A stretch of DNA of 64,000 nt. It comes from Roseateles oligotrophus. GTDB lineage: Bacteria > Pseudomonadota > Gammaproteobacteria > Burkholderiales > Burkholderiaceae_C. The DNA lies in assembly GCF_025717515.1 (NCBI RefSeq), contig NZ_JAJIRN010000003.1, positions 372,001-436,000 on the forward strand, read 5' to 3'. The translations under genes were made by a program, and so were the position numbers. The notes beneath the pieces are model-generated. The model made no database searches. It was not told where the DNA came from and saw nothing but the letters and a program-made list of their open reading frames with translations. Every line of letters starts with the position of its first letter. Within the stretch, counting starts at the first letter, position 1. Positions 1-9,546 of this stretch are shown here, one piece after another.

Positions 1-70
1 CCACGACGGCCTCGGCGGCGGCGGCGTCGCCGAGGCCGGCTGCGCGTAGCAAAACGGTGATGTCGCTCAT
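1..70 (-). CDS. ECF-type sigma factor, N-terminal fragment
   Basis: Only the first 23 codons lie in the window, starting from an ATG at 70-68 and running off the left edge. The visible peptide begins MSDITVLLRAAGLGD and continues into an Ala-rich stretch. This opening (short leader, SDITxLL, then a glycine-rich turn) is how a large group of ECF sigma-70 factors begins, often those next to serine/threonine kinase genes. The call rests on this short match alone, because no region 2 or region 4 is visible. The adjoining 254 bases (71-324) hold no gene I can support. Confidence 0.45.
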   Translation of the reverse strand, partial: MSDITVLLRAAGLGDAAAAEAVV

Positions 71-324
71 GCGGCTCTGGTGAGATAGCGGGATTCAAGC
101 CATATGGCAGCCCGCACTCTAGCGGGTGGCTGAGTCAGCCTTGGGCAAGGATAAAAATATTTTCAGATCGATGTCGGGTTTGGCCGGTCAATTCCGTTTT
201 ATCCAGAGAGGACATGAACGTTTGTTGATGACAGGGAGGCCGAAAAATCGGGCTGTCGCCGAACGGTCGTGATCCTCACCCCCTCACGCTAGCCAGTTTT
301 TGACGCAACAAACTCCGACATCCC

Positions 325-897
325 GTGCAAAACGAAGCGACCGCCGACATCACCTTGTTCACCGAGCGCCAGCGCATCGAGCTGATGGGCCTGCCCGAGC
401 TGATTTCGCTGCCCAACTTGCAAGGCTTTGCCAAGCTGGTGGGGCGTGAGCTGAACCAAGGACGGCGTTTCGGTACGCGGCCGGCGGTGCTCTTGATGGA
501 TGTGGCGGTGCACGAGCCCTTGGGCGCGCCCGCCGCACCTAGCCAGCATGCCCTGGCCTTGCTCGATGCCTTGGGCGCTCGGCTGCGCAGCCGGGTGCGT
601 GGCACCGATGTGGTGGCCCGCATTGGTGAGCAGCGCTTTGGGGTGGTGCTGCAAAACGTCGAACGCGCCAATGTGTACGTCATCCAGGAGCGCCTGGAGA
701 AGGTCTTGGGTGGCGCCTATGAGTTGGCGCCGCATCCGCTTTACGCCAGCTTGGCAAGCGGCATCACCAAATGCGAATGCCCGCGCATCGGCGGCAGCGA
801 GTTGACCCGAGCCGCCGAAGTGGCGCTGAGTCATTCCCTGCCCGCCCACGCCAGGCAAGCGTCAGCACCGCGGATGGCCGTGCGTCATGCCGGCTAA
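325..897 (+). CDS. Degenerate GGDEF-domain protein, possible c-di-GMP receptor
   Basis: This is a 190-residue soluble protein. Its second half has the fold signature of a diguanylate cyclase, with a predicted strand-turn-strand around residues 88-110. Where an active enzyme has GGDEF or GGEEF it has GEQRF (residues 101-105), so the catalytic loop is lost. The inhibitory-site motif RxxD is kept as RGTD at 92-95, exactly five residues before the degenerate loop. Proteins with this pattern usually bind c-di-GMP rather than make it. The only in-frame start after the stop at 301 is GTG at 325, with no convincing Shine-Dalgarno; an internal ATG at 385 is possible. No membrane segment is seen. The GGDEF ancestry is fairly clear; the receptor role is inferred. 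Confidence 0.6.
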   Translation: MQNEATADITLFTERQRIELMGLPELISLPNLQGFAKLVGRELNQGRRFGTRPAVLLMDVAVHEPLGAPAAPSQHALALLDALGARLRSRVRGTDVVARIGEQRFGVVLQNVERANVYVIQERLEKVLGGAYELAPHPLYASLASGITKCECPRIGGSELTRAAEVALSHSLPAHARQASAPRMAVRHAG

Positions 898-1221
898 GGC
901 CCGCATAGCTTAAATTGACCGGCGCCGCAGCGCGCCCAGCAGGCCGAGCCCGGCTTACAAAAGCGGTTGCCTTCGTTACCTGCGGAGAGGTCGAACCTGG
1001 TTTGACTCGGTGCGAATTTGGCCGGTGGCCGGGGTTCGAAAAGTAGCACGCAATTCGGTGCGCGCCATCGTTGCGGCAATGGCCCGGGGCAAGCCCATCC
1101 TGTCAGGCTTCACAGAGTACAAACCCGAACATCGCGAGCCATTCACTTCGAGCTTGCTCGCATCGTTGATACTTGTCGCTTGTGAATGAATCCGCGCTTG
1201 GTGGCGATGAGGACACAAGAG

Positions 1222-4200
1222 ATGGCTTTTTGCACCCGCTTGCTATCGTTGTTGTTGCTGCTTGCTGGCCTACTTTTGCTCGCGCCGCCCGCCGTGGCCC
1301 AGGCGCTGAACAGTCTTCGCTTCTCCCAGTTGGGTCTGGATGACGGCTTGCCGAGCCCCTATGTACTGAGTAGCTTGCAAGACAGACATGGCCTGATTTG
1401 GCTAGGCACGACCGGTGGCTTGGCTCGTTATGACGGCCGTCATGTCAGAAACTTCCTCCATGACCCTCTGCAAGCGGCAACGCTGAGCCATTCGATGGTT
1501 CAGGCCTTGCTGGAAGATGGTCAGCGCGCCGTGCTCTGGGTCGGCAGTCGTGGTGGTCTGGACCGGCTTGACCTGTTGACCGAGCGCGTCACGCGGCTGC
1601 GCCTGCCCGCTGAACTGAGTCACCGTGAGCGCCGGGTGCAGGCCTTGGCGCCGGCCGACGCCGGCCGTTTATGGGTGGCTTTCAACGGAGGCCTCTATCT
1701 GTTTGACCCCGACCGTGAGCTATTTACGCCTTGGCACTCGGCGGAGGCACAGGCGAGTGAGCAGCCGGGTGGACAGCCGAGTTCCGGCGGGTCGCGCAGC
1801 ATCGTTGGCACGATGATTTCCGACGGCTTGGGGGGCGTCTGGGTGGCTCGGCGCGACAAGGTTGCTCACATTGGCGCCGGCGCCGACGGCTTCACCGAGG
1901 GTCGCAGCTTCAGTACCACCGCCGGGGCTGGGGGCGAGGGGCTGAGCCCCGTTGATCAGGCGGTGCACCGATTGGCGCTGGATGCCGATGGCCGCTTGTG
2001 GGTCGGCATGGTGGGCGGCGTGCAGACTTGGCGTGTTGATGAGCCCAAGGGCGTGCGCCCCGATCCTCTTGGCGCCTCGCTGCGATTCCCGCGGCAACCG
2101 GTGCATGCTCTGCTGCTGGATCGCGACAAGTCGATGTGGATAGGCCTCGGCGAACTTGCCGTTTTGCACCGTTGGCGCGCAGGCGCAAGCACGCTCGAAA
2201 CGTTCAAGCATCAACCCGGCGTCAGCAATGCCTTGTCCAGCAATACCTTGGCCTCCTTGATGCAGGATCGCTCGGGCGGACTGTGGGTGGGGACGACCGA
2301 TAACGGGGCCGATGTAGTGGACCTGAGCGGCCAGGGCTTCAGCAACTACCTGAGCGTTCCGGGTGACGCGCAAAGCCTGTCTTCGCCCTTGGTGCTGGCG
2401 ACGCTGCTGGACGGGCCCGAGCAAGCTTGGGTGGGTACTTATGGCGGCGGACTCAACCAACTGCATTTGCCCAGCGGCAAGGTGCGGCAAATCGCGCTGA
2501 AGGACATGCCGATCAGCCATGTCAAGGCCTTGGCTTGGGCCTCGAATGGGCAGGTCTGGGTCGGCGGTGATCGCGGCTTGGTCTTGTTTGACCCAAGCCT
2601 GCAGCGCAGTCAACGCGTCGCGCTCGAGAATGTCGGTGGACCCAGCGCGTCGATCAGCGCCTTGCTGAATGAGGGGGATGGCGTCTGGGCCAGCTCGGCA
2701 TCGGGCCTGTACCGCGTCGAGGCCGATTTGAAAGTGCGCCACTACCAGGCCGACCCGAAGCAGCCCGGTGCGCTGGCCAACCCCATCATCGACAGCTTGT
2801 TGCGCGACCGCGAGGGGCGGTTCTGGGTCGGCGGCAGAGGTGGCCTGCAATATCGAGATGCAGGCAGTGACAAGTTTTCTGCGGTCATACAGGTGATCGG
2901 TGCCCCGCCGACACAGGCCAAGCCGACGGTGCACAGCATGCGCCAAGACGCTAGCGGGCGCATCTGGATGGCCACCGATCAAGGTCTGTTTGAGCTGCTG
3001 GCCACGGCTGGCAGCACCTGGGGGCTGAAGCCTTGGCGAGACCTGCCGGGCTTGCCGGCCGGCGGCTTCTATTCCATCCAAGATGCCTTGAACGGCGAAA
3101 TCTGGCTGGGCAGTGAGCAAGGGCTCACGCGTGTTCGGCCCGAGCGGCGGGAAGCGCGTTTTTTTGGTGGCCGCGGTTTGTTTGACCGCGGCTTCAACTT
3201 TGCCGCAGCCACACGCGGTCCCGACGGCAGCTTGTATTTTGGCGGTCCCGGCCTGGTTCGATTTGTGCCCGAGCGCCTACGGGACAATCCCGCAGCGCCC
3301 AAGGTCGTGCTGAGCGATTTACTGATTCTCAATCGCTCATTGCTGAACGAGGCCGACATGGCTGCGGCCGCCAGCGGCGCAGGCAGTTCGGCGGCTGTCA
3401 GTTTGGCTGCCCTGGGCATCACGGGCCCTTTGCATCTGGCCAAGGCCATCACGTTGAGTCCGCGCGAAACCATGGTTAGTTTTGAGCTGGCTGCCCTGCA
3501 TTTTGACCGGGTCAAATTGAATCGTTATGCCTGGATGCTGGAGGGCTTTGATCGCGACTGGATCTTCGGCCAAGCCTCCTTGGGCCTGGCGACCTATACG
3601 AATCTGGATGCGGGCCACTACCGTCTTCGTGTCAAGGCGGCCAACCCCGACGGTGTCTGGAGTGAACCGGCGACGCTGCTCGAGGTGGAGGTCTTGCCGC
3701 CGTTTTGGCGCACTTGGTGGTGGCGCACGGGGATGGCCCTAATGGCTGTGTTGGCCTTGTTCGGTGCATACCGGCTGCGCACGCGGGCCCTGCAGCAAGC
3801 CAAGCAATTGCTGGAGCAAGAGGTGGTGACGCGCACAAGGCAGCTGGCCGAGGAGAAGCAAGTTGCCTTGGGGCAACGCGAGGTGGCCGAAAAGGCCAGG
3901 CGCGATATCGGCTTGCTGAGCGAGATGGGGCGTCAGATCACGACCTCCTTGGACATTGGCGCGATCCAGCAGACGCTCTACAAGCATGTGCAGGACTTGG
4001 TCGATGCCTCGGTGTTTGGCGTCGGCCTGCTCGACAGGCGTGAGCGCGTGTTGAATTTCGAATTCGTCATGCAGCGCGGCCAGGCGTTCAAGCCTTATCG
4101 CCGTAGCCTCGACGCGGGGGAGCAGCCCGCAGTGCAATGCGCGCTGGAGGCCAAGGAGTTGTGTATCAAGGTCTTCAGCCAAGATAACCGTGAACTCAGT

Positions 4201-5196
4201 GGAACTCACGGCGGGCCGGGGCGGGTGCAGCTGCAAAATGGGGCCGAGCCGCAGGCCGCTCGTTCCGGGATCTATGTGCCGATGCTGTTGAAAGGTGAGG
4301 TGATCGGCGTCATTAGTCTGCTCAGCGAGCGGCCGGATGCTTTCGGCGCGGCCGAACTGGACATCTTGCGCACGCTGGGTGCCTATGCGGCGGTGGCGAT
4401 TGACAATGCGGAGGCTTACCGCCAATTGCAACTGACTCAGGCCAAGTTGGTCGAGCAAGAAAAGCTCGCGGCGCTGGGTTCGCTGGTGGCGGGCGTCGCG
4501 CATGAGTTGAATACGCCGATCGGCAATAGCTTGCTTGCGGCCAGCACCATGCGCGATATCAGCACCGAGTTCTTGCAGCGTATGGAGACGGGCGGCCTGC
4601 GGCGCTCCGAGTTGGAACAGTTTTGTCAGAACAATGCGGCCTCGGCCGATTTGGTCGTGCGTAGCCTGGGGCGGGCCGCAACCTTGGTGAGTGGATTCAA
4701 ACAGTTGGCAGTGGACCAGACCTCGGAGCAGCGTCGCTGCTTTGATTTGCGCAGCTTGTGCGACGAAGTGGCGCTGACCTTGGGGAACCGGCTGGGGCAG
4801 GGTGAGCATGAGCTGCGGCTGGAGCTTGCCGATGGCATTCAAATGGACAGTTACCCCGGCCCCCTGGGCCAGGTCTTGAACAATCTGATCATCAATGCGC
4901 TGCTGCATGGCTTGGATGGGCGCCGCAATGGGCTGCTGCGGCTGGCAGCGCAGGCTCAGGCCGATAGTCAAGTCAAGATCGTGTTCAGCGACAACGGGTG
5001 CGGCATCAGCGCCGGCAATTTGGGCCATGTTTTCGAGCCTTTTTTCACCACCAAGTTGGGGCAGGGCGGTAGCGGGCTGGGGCTGCACATCAGCTACAAC
5101 ATCGTCAGCGGCGTGCTCGGCGGCACGATCTCGGTCAGCAGCGAGCCGGGCGAGGGCGCCTGCTTTACCCTCGTCATCCCCTGCAAGGCGGCCTGA
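1222..5196 (+). CDS. Periplasmic-propeller hybrid-type sensor histidine kinase
   Basis: This is a 1324-residue membrane sensor kinase. In order it has a signal peptide (about 1-27, very Leu-rich), a long run of two-component-regulator propeller repeats (WVGT/WLGT-type blades, about 30-690), a Y_Y_Y domain (about 760-825), one membrane helix (about 833-852), a short coiled coil, a GAF domain (about 895-1065), a HisKA helix with the phospho-acceptor H1094 in HELNTPIGN, and an ATPase domain with N-box NNLIINALLHG and G-boxes DNGCGIS and GSGLGLH. No receiver domain is fused, unlike many propeller kinases of Bacteroidetes, and no response regulator lies nearby. ATG 1222 is preferred because it begins directly at the signal peptide; in-frame ATGs at 1186 and 1207 would add a short hydrophilic leader. 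The 324 bases before it (898-1221) show no gene. The family is often linked to polysaccharide sensing; the ligand here is unknown. Confidence 0.88.
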   Translation: MAFCTRLLSLLLLLAGLLLLAPPAVAQALNSLRFSQLGLDDGLPSPYVLSSLQDRHGLIWLGTTGGLARYDGRHVRNFLHDPLQAATLSHSMVQALLEDGQRAVLWVGSRGGLDRLDLLTERVTRLRLPAELSHRERRVQALAPADAGRLWVAFNGGLYLFDPDRELFTPWHSAEAQASEQPGGQPSSGGSRSIVGTMISDGLGGVWVARRDKVAHIGAGADGFTEGRSFSTTAGAGGEGLSPVDQAVHRLALDADGRLWVGMVGGVQTWRVDEPKGVRPDPLGASLRFPRQPVHALLLDRDKSMWIGLGELAVLHRWRAGASTLETFKHQPGVSNALSSNTLASLMQDRSGGLWVGTTDNGADVVDLSGQGFSNYLSVPGDAQSLSSPLVLATLLDGPEQAWVGTYGGGLNQLHLPSGKVRQIALKDMPISHVKALAWASNGQVWVGGDRGLVLFDPSLQRSQRVALENVGGPSASISALLNEGDGVWASSASGLYRVEADLKVRHYQADPKQPGALANPIIDSLLRDREGRFWVGGRGGLQYRDAGSDKFSAVIQVIGAPPTQAKPTVHSMRQDASGRIWMATDQGLFELLATAGSTWGLKPWRDLPGLPAGGFYSIQDALNGEIWLGSEQGLTRVRPERREARFFGGRGLFDRGFNFAAATRGPDGSLYFGGPGLVRFVPERLRDNPAAPKVVLSDLLILNRSLLNEADMAAAASGAGSSAAVSLAALGITGPLHLAKAITLSPRETMVSFELAALHFDRVKLNRYAWMLEGFDRDWIFGQASLGLATYTNLDAGHYRLRVKAANPDGVWSEPATLLEVEVLPPFWRTWWWRTGMALMAVLALFGAYRLRTRALQQAKQLLEQEVVTRTRQLAEEKQVALGQREVAEKARRDIGLLSEMGRQITTSLDIGAIQQTLYKHVQDLVDASVFGVGLLDRRERVLNFEFVMQRGQAFKPYRRSLDAGEQPAVQCALEAKELCIKVFSQDNRELSGTHGGPGRVQLQNGAEPQAARSGIYVPMLLKGEVIGVISLLSERPDAFGAAELDILRTLGAYAAVAIDNAEAYRQLQLTQAKLVEQEKLAALGSLVAGVAHELNTPIGNSLLAASTMRDISTEFLQRMETGGLRRSELEQFCQNNAASADLVVRSLGRAATLVSGFKQLAVDQTSEQRRCFDLRSLCDEVALTLGNRLGQGEHELRLELADGIQMDSYPGPLGQVLNNLIINALLHGLDGRRNGLLRLAAQAQADSQVKIVFSDNGCGISAGNLGHVFEPFFTTKLGQGGSGLGLHISYNIVSGVLGGTISVSSEPGEGACFTLVIPCKAA

Positions 5197-5273
5197 GGCT
5201 GGCGCGATCCGCCTGGTTCGTGCGGTCGCCGAGATCGACTAAGCTGTAGCCTTTTTCACGCAAGATACAGCCC

Positions 5274-6938
5274 ATGCAAGCGACCGTGCCCGGATTCCTT
5301 CTCGCCGCCATTTGCGGCTATTTTTTGACGGCTTGCGCGTCGGCGCCGACCGCGCCTTCGGTCGCCCCGCCACCCAAGCTGCTGGTCTTCATGGTGGTGG
5401 ACGGACTGCCGATGCGCCAGGTACTGGCCTACCGCGATCAGCTGCAAGCCGATGGTTTCAAGCGTTTTCTGGATCAGGGTGCCTGGTTTGCCAATGCCCA
5501 TTACGGCCATGGCCACACGGTCACCGCGGCCGGCCACGCGACCATGTTGACGGGCGCCTACCCGCAGCGCACCTCCATCATCAGCAATGAGTGGCGCGAC
5601 GCCAAGACCGGCGAGCCTGTCTACAACACCGGCGATACCGCTTATCACTACATCGGCCACAAGACCGACCCCTTGGCCGGCACCAGCCCGCGCAATCTGC
5701 GCGCCGAGACGGTCGGTGATGTGTTGCGCGAGCAAGATAGCGAATCCAAGGTGATCTCCATCTCGGGCAAGGACAGGGGCGCCATTCTGCCGGGCGGCCA
5801 CAAAGGCACGGCCTATATGTATATGAGTGAAAGCGGCGAGTTTGCCTCCAGCACTTACTACATGGCCAGCCATCCGCAATGGGTCAGCAGCTTCAATGCG
5901 GCCAAGCCGGCCGATGCCTTCTTCGGCAAGGCTTGGTCGCCGCTATTGCTTGAGGTCGAGTACGCGCGTTCGGTGCCCGATGGCCAGCCCTGGCAGTTCA
6001 ATGGGGCCAACGGCAACAAGCTGCCGGCCATTTTGGGCGACAAACACGACAAGCCGGGCCCGCTGTTCTACGCCAATATTCTGCCCTCACCGTTTGGTGA
6101 TCAGCTGACTCTGGCCTTCGCGCGCGCCGCCATCGAGGGCGAGCAATTGGGCGCCGATGCCAAGACGGACATCTTGTCGGTCAGCCTGTCCAGCCACGAT
6201 TACATCAACCATGCTTTCGGCCCAGAGTCGCGGCTTTCGCATGACCATATGCTGCAGCTGGATCTGCACTTGCAGGACTTCTTCAAATACCTGGACAACA
6301 AGGTAGGCGCGGGCAATTATGTGGCGGTCTTGACGGCCGATCACGGTTTCGCCGATACGCCCGAATGGGCCAAATCGCAGGGCCGCGATGCCGGCCGCAT
6401 CAACCCGACGCAGGTGATGACGGAGTTGAATGCGGGCCTGGCGAAGAAGTTCGGCGCCGGGCGCTGGGCCACCCATTTTTCGGCCGCCGGCATCTTGTTT
6501 GACGAAAAACTGATGGCCGCTCAAGGCATCAAGCCCGCCGATATGTATCAAGAAGCCAAGCGCCTGTTGTTGCCAATGACAGGCATCGCCGACGTATTCA
6601 CCTTGGCGCAATTGCAGAGTTCGGATACCGCCACGCCGTATCTGGAAGCGATGCGCAAGGCCTGGCATCCGGAAGTCGCGGCACCGTTGCAGGTCGTCGT
6701 CAAGCCGGGGTGGTTGTTTGGCTCGCGGCCGACCGGCAGCTCGCATGGCACGCCCTATGCCTATGACACCCATGTGCCGATTCTGGCCTGGGGGCCGCAG
6801 TGGGTCGGACGGGGCGAGGTGGCGCAAAAGGTCGAGGTGGTCGATATTGCCCCGAGTCTGGCAAAAATCTTGAAGCTGCGTGCACCAAGCAAATCGCAGG
6901 GTCAGGTTTTGCCTTGGCCTCAGCCCTTGTCAAAATAG
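5274..6938 (+). CDS. Alkaline phosphatase family lipoprotein (PafA/NPP type)
   Basis: This 554-residue protein belongs to the alkaline phosphatase / nucleotide pyrophosphatase superfamily and should hydrolyse phosphate esters in the periplasm. A lipoprotein signal ends in LTAC, with the lipidated cysteine at 21. Metal and active-site residues are visible. D43 lies in VVDG, the Thr nucleophile T84 sits in TAAGH four residues before H88, D309 and H313 lie in SHDYINH, and D356/H357 lie in ADHGF. The C-terminal motif SHGTPYAYDTHVP supplies the last metal-binding histidine. The arrangement with a Thr nucleophile is that of PafA-like monoesterases. It ends 7 bases from the convergent solute-binding protein gene. 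The substrate is not determinable. Confidence 0.85.
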   Translation: MQATVPGFLLAAICGYFLTACASAPTAPSVAPPPKLLVFMVVDGLPMRQVLAYRDQLQADGFKRFLDQGAWFANAHYGHGHTVTAAGHATMLTGAYPQRTSIISNEWRDAKTGEPVYNTGDTAYHYIGHKTDPLAGTSPRNLRAETVGDVLREQDSESKVISISGKDRGAILPGGHKGTAYMYMSESGEFASSTYYMASHPQWVSSFNAAKPADAFFGKAWSPLLLEVEYARSVPDGQPWQFNGANGNKLPAILGDKHDKPGPLFYANILPSPFGDQLTLAFARAAIEGEQLGADAKTDILSVSLSSHDYINHAFGPESRLSHDHMLQLDLHLQDFFKYLDNKVGAGNYVAVLTADHGFADTPEWAKSQGRDAGRINPTQVMTELNAGLAKKFGAGRWATHFSAAGILFDEKLMAAQGIKPADMYQEAKRLLLPMTGIADVFTLAQLQSSDTATPYLEAMRKAWHPEVAAPLQVVVKPGWLFGSRPTGSSHGTPYAYDTHVPILAWGPQWVGRGEVAQKVEVVDIAPSLAKILKLRAPSKSQGQVLPWPQPLSK

Positions 6939-6945
6939 TGTCGGC

Positions 6946-7746
6946 TCATTCCTGGCTGATCATGGGATAGCGGGCGGCGATGGCGGCAACAGTGCCGTCG
7001 CGCCGCATCGCGTCCCAGGCTTGCTGCAGGCGCTGACGCGTGGCCTCATCGGTCGGCAGGCTCAGGGCGATAGACGGCCTTGATTCCGAAAACTTCAATA
7101 CCGGCTCGATCAGGCCGGGGTCGAAACCGTATTGCTTCAGCAAGGCTGGAGCTAGAGCGGCGTTCAAGGCCATTAGATCGGTTCGGCCGGCGAAAAAGCG
7201 CCGCAAGAGACTGGCATGGTCGGCGCTGCGGTCCAAGTGTTGAGTTGCATCCAGGCCCAGCGCGACCAGCTCCCGTTCCGATACATCATCCTTGACGACC
7301 CCGATGCGATAGGCGGTCGCCGCATTGATGCTTTCCAGTTTGATCTCGGGGCGGGTTTTGAGTCTGAACAGCGTGCCCCGGCGGGTAGCGATTTGACCCA
7401 GCCAAGAATAGAGTGACTCGCGCTCCGGCAACCGAACAATCGCAGGCACCAATACATGGCCCTCGTTGCGGCTGCGCAGTATCACCCGCGCCCAGGAGTT
7501 GAATTCAAAGGTGGCCGGCAGTTTGGCGCGAGCGAGCAAGTCTTGCGCCAGTTCGAAAGCGTAGCCGACCGGGCGACCATCTACGTCGGTATAGCTATAG
7601 GGCGGCAGCTCCTCCATCAAGACCTTGATCACCGGCCCCCGCGGTGGCTCGATCGGCGTGGCTTGGCTTGTTTGGCTGGAGGCGACAGAGCCACCCAAAA
7701 GCGCAGCGGCCGTGACCAGCGTTACGCGCAAGCAGTTGCGGCGCAT
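6946..7746 (-). CDS. Periplasmic solute-binding protein, family 3 (paralogue A)
   Basis: This is a 266-residue secreted protein of the bacterial extracellular solute-binding family 3. The signal peptide covers about 1-29 (MRRNCLRV then a hydrophobic core). The mature part opens with PPYSYTDVDGRPVGYAFEL, the usual first lobe of these proteins, and ends with the KDGTVAAIAARYP-type motif (here RRDGTVAAIAA). ATG 7746 is chosen over the in-frame ATG at 7800 because it starts right at the signal peptide and gives the same length, 266 residues, as its paralogue at 10439-11239. No permease or ATPase gene is near, so it may serve a distant transporter or a sensory role. It is divergent from the hemolysin-III gene. 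Confidence 0.8.
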   Translation of the reverse strand: MRRNCLRVTLVTAAALLGGSVASSQTSQATPIEPPRGPVIKVLMEELPPYSYTDVDGRPVGYAFELAQDLLARAKLPATFEFNSWARVILRSRNEGHVLVPAIVRLPERESLYSWLGQIATRRGTLFRLKTRPEIKLESINAATAYRIGVVKDDVSERELVALGLDATQHLDRSADHASLLRRFFAGRTDLMALNAALAPALLKQYGFDPGLIEPVLKFSESRPSIALSLPTDEATRQRLQQAWDAMRRDGTVAAIAARYPMISQE

Positions 7747-7854
7747 CGGGCGTCCCAGCTCGTTGGGAACAGAATCGGCAAAGATTGATCTGAATGGCAT
7801 AGAGACCGCAATATGGCACAGCTTTTGGTCATAGACCGTAGGCAGAATCCCAGT

Positions 7855-8493
7855 ATGACTGCACGAGCTCAATCCATCGGCGAAGAAATCGCCAACGCCA
7901 TCAGCCATGGGCTTGGTTTTTTGCTGGCTGTGGCTTCGCTGCCCGTTCTGACCTATTCGGCTGCGCAGCAGGGCTCGATGCGCAATGTGGCTGCGGCCGC
8001 CGTGTTCTCGGTCACGATGATGCTTTTGTATCTGGTCTCGACCCTGTATCACGCGCTGCCAGAGGGCCGCGCCAAGCTATGGTTGAACCGCTTTGATCAC
8101 GCAGCCATCTATCTTTTCATAGCCGGCAGCTACACGCCCTTTGCCCTGGGCGTCCTGCATGGCGGCTGGGGTTGGGCCTTGTTTGGCCTGGTCTGGACCA
8201 GTGCTTTGGTCGGCATGACCGCCAAGCTCTTCGATCGCTTGCGTCATCCCTTGTGGTCGACCGGTTTGTACGTTGCCATGGGTTGGCTGGTCATCTTTGC
8301 ACTGGGTCCCTTGATGGAGCGCATGGCCTCGGCAGGCCTTGCATGGCTGGTGGCCGGTGGTGTGGCCTACACCTTGGGGGCGGTGGTTTTTATGCTGGAC
8401 CATCGGGTGCGCTACGCGCACTTTGTCTGGCATTTGTTCGTGCTGGCCGGCAGTAGCTGCCATTTTGTGGCCGCACTTTGGTATGCCGTCTGA
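7855..8493 (+). CDS. Hemolysin III family membrane protein (PAQR-like)
   Basis: This 212-residue inner-membrane protein has seven predicted helices and belongs to the hemolysin III / YqfA branch of the PAQR superfamily. Characteristic motifs are SHGLG near the start, STLYHALP, the RFDHAAIYLFIAGSYTPF helix, and FVWHLFVLAGSSCHF at the end. The histidines in STLYH and in the last motif are the usual metal ligands. ATG 7855 is favoured because the SIGEEIANAISHG amphipathic start follows at once; an ATG at 7813 would add 14 polar residues. Bacterial members are linked to membrane-lipid homeostasis, and the name hemolysin is historical. It is divergently transcribed from the upstream solute-binding gene. 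Confidence 0.88.
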   Translation: MTARAQSIGEEIANAISHGLGFLLAVASLPVLTYSAAQQGSMRNVAAAAVFSVTMMLLYLVSTLYHALPEGRAKLWLNRFDHAAIYLFIAGSYTPFALGVLHGGWGWALFGLVWTSALVGMTAKLFDRLRHPLWSTGLYVAMGWLVIFALGPLMERMASAGLAWLVAGGVAYTLGAVVFMLDHRVRYAHFVWHLFVLAGSSCHFVAALWYAV

Positions 8494-8498
8494 AAGGC

Positions 8499-9428
8499 CT
8501 ATTGCTCTGCGTCGGCAATGAGCACCTGGTCACGACCCGCTGCTTTGGCTTGGTAGAGTGCCGCGTCCGCGCGCTTGAGCAGGGCCTCGGCTTTTTCGCC
8601 CCAGATGGCTTGGGCCAAACCGGCGGAGCAGGAGTAGCCGCGCGCGGGCTCATTGGCCAAGGGGCGCGACAGCCGCACTCTGGCCAGCAAGCGTTCAACA
8701 ATCGCTTGCGCCTGAGGCAGGCCGGCGGCCGGCAAAATCAGTAGGAACTCCTCGCCGCCGATGCGTGCGCAGCCATCCTCGCGGCGGCTGCCGGCCTGCA
8801 ACAGTCGGGCAAAGTCGCAGATCACCAGGTCGCCGGCGCCGTGACCGAGGCTGTCATTGATTTGCTTGAAAAAGTCGAGGTCGAGTGCGGCGATACAGAT
8901 CGGCCAGTGCTCGCTTTGCGACAGGCTTGTGCGCAGCAGCTGCATGCCATGGCGGCGATTGCTGAGGCCGGTCAGCGGGTCGGTCTGGGCGGCGGCTAGC
9001 GCCTTGACATGGGCTTGGCGCAAGGCGCGGCCGCTCTGGCGCAAGTCGCTGATGTCGCTGGCGACACACAACATGGACCCTTGCAGTTGGGTCGTTTCTG
9101 TCATCCAGATCCAGCGGCCGTCGCAGAGGTCGGCCTCGAAGGCTCGGTAAGGTGTCTTGCCGCGCCGCGAGGTCACCGCCGCCAGCCAAGCATCGATATC
9201 GTCGGTCTCGATGGCCGCCCCGCGCCCGTGAGCATGGTTGTCGCGCATCATGTCCGCCCAAGTCAGCCGTCCGTCGGGTGCGATGACATAGGCTTGGCGG
9301 AAGGCTTTGTTGGCGTAGGTCAACACGTCTTGGGCATCGAAGAGCGCGACCATCAGCGGACTCTGTTCGTGCGCTAGCAGAAAGATGTCGGCCAGTCCCG
9401 CTGGCAAGGGCAAGTCTGCATCTGTCAT
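8499..9428 (-). CDS. PAS-GGDEF diguanylate cyclase
   Basis: This is a soluble 309-residue enzyme predicted to make c-di-GMP from two GTP. A PAS-like sensor domain lies at about 15-130, followed by a short helical linker and a GGDEF domain (about 148-305) opening with DPLTGLSNRR. The active loop is GGEEF near residue 223, which is competent. An RxxD inhibitory site (RRED) sits exactly five residues before it, so product feedback inhibition is likely. There is no signal peptide or membrane segment. It converges with the hemolysin-III gene (6-base gap) and is divergent from the zinc-peptidase gene. The signal sensed by the PAS domain is unknown. Confidence 0.92.
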   Translation of the reverse strand: MTDADLPLPAGLADIFLLAHEQSPLMVALFDAQDVLTYANKAFRQAYVIAPDGRLTWADMMRDNHAHGRGAAIETDDIDAWLAAVTSRRGKTPYRAFEADLCDGRWIWMTETTQLQGSMLCVASDISDLRQSGRALRQAHVKALAAAQTDPLTGLSNRRHGMQLLRTSLSQSEHWPICIAALDLDFFKQINDSLGHGAGDLVICDFARLLQAGSRREDGCARIGGEEFLLILPAAGLPQAQAIVERLLARVRLSRPLANEPARGYSCSAGLAQAIWGEKAEALLKRADAALYQAKAAGRDQVLIADAEQ

Positions 9429-9546
9429 TGACGATTACTCCCGCTGAGGCGAGTATTTTGCTGTAATTTTTTGTCTCGCTGCCGAGTGATTCTCTCGTTA
9501 CGATGCGCACTGAATTTTCTGTCAATGGCAGCAAGAGGAGTCAACA

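Noticed and set aside
1010-1050. tRNA-like GGTTCGAA segment
   Set aside because: The flanking bases do not form a T-stem or acceptor stem, and no anticodon arm can be drawn.
1720-3120. Long minus-strand frame across the propeller kinase
   Set aside because: It is an antisense frame; the plus-strand propeller repeats are clear and no second protein is needed.
3739-5088. Second long minus-strand frame opposite the kinase core
   Set aside because: The plus strand shows HELNTP and ATPase motifs in this stretch; the antisense product has only Gln/Leu/His-rich low-information sequence.
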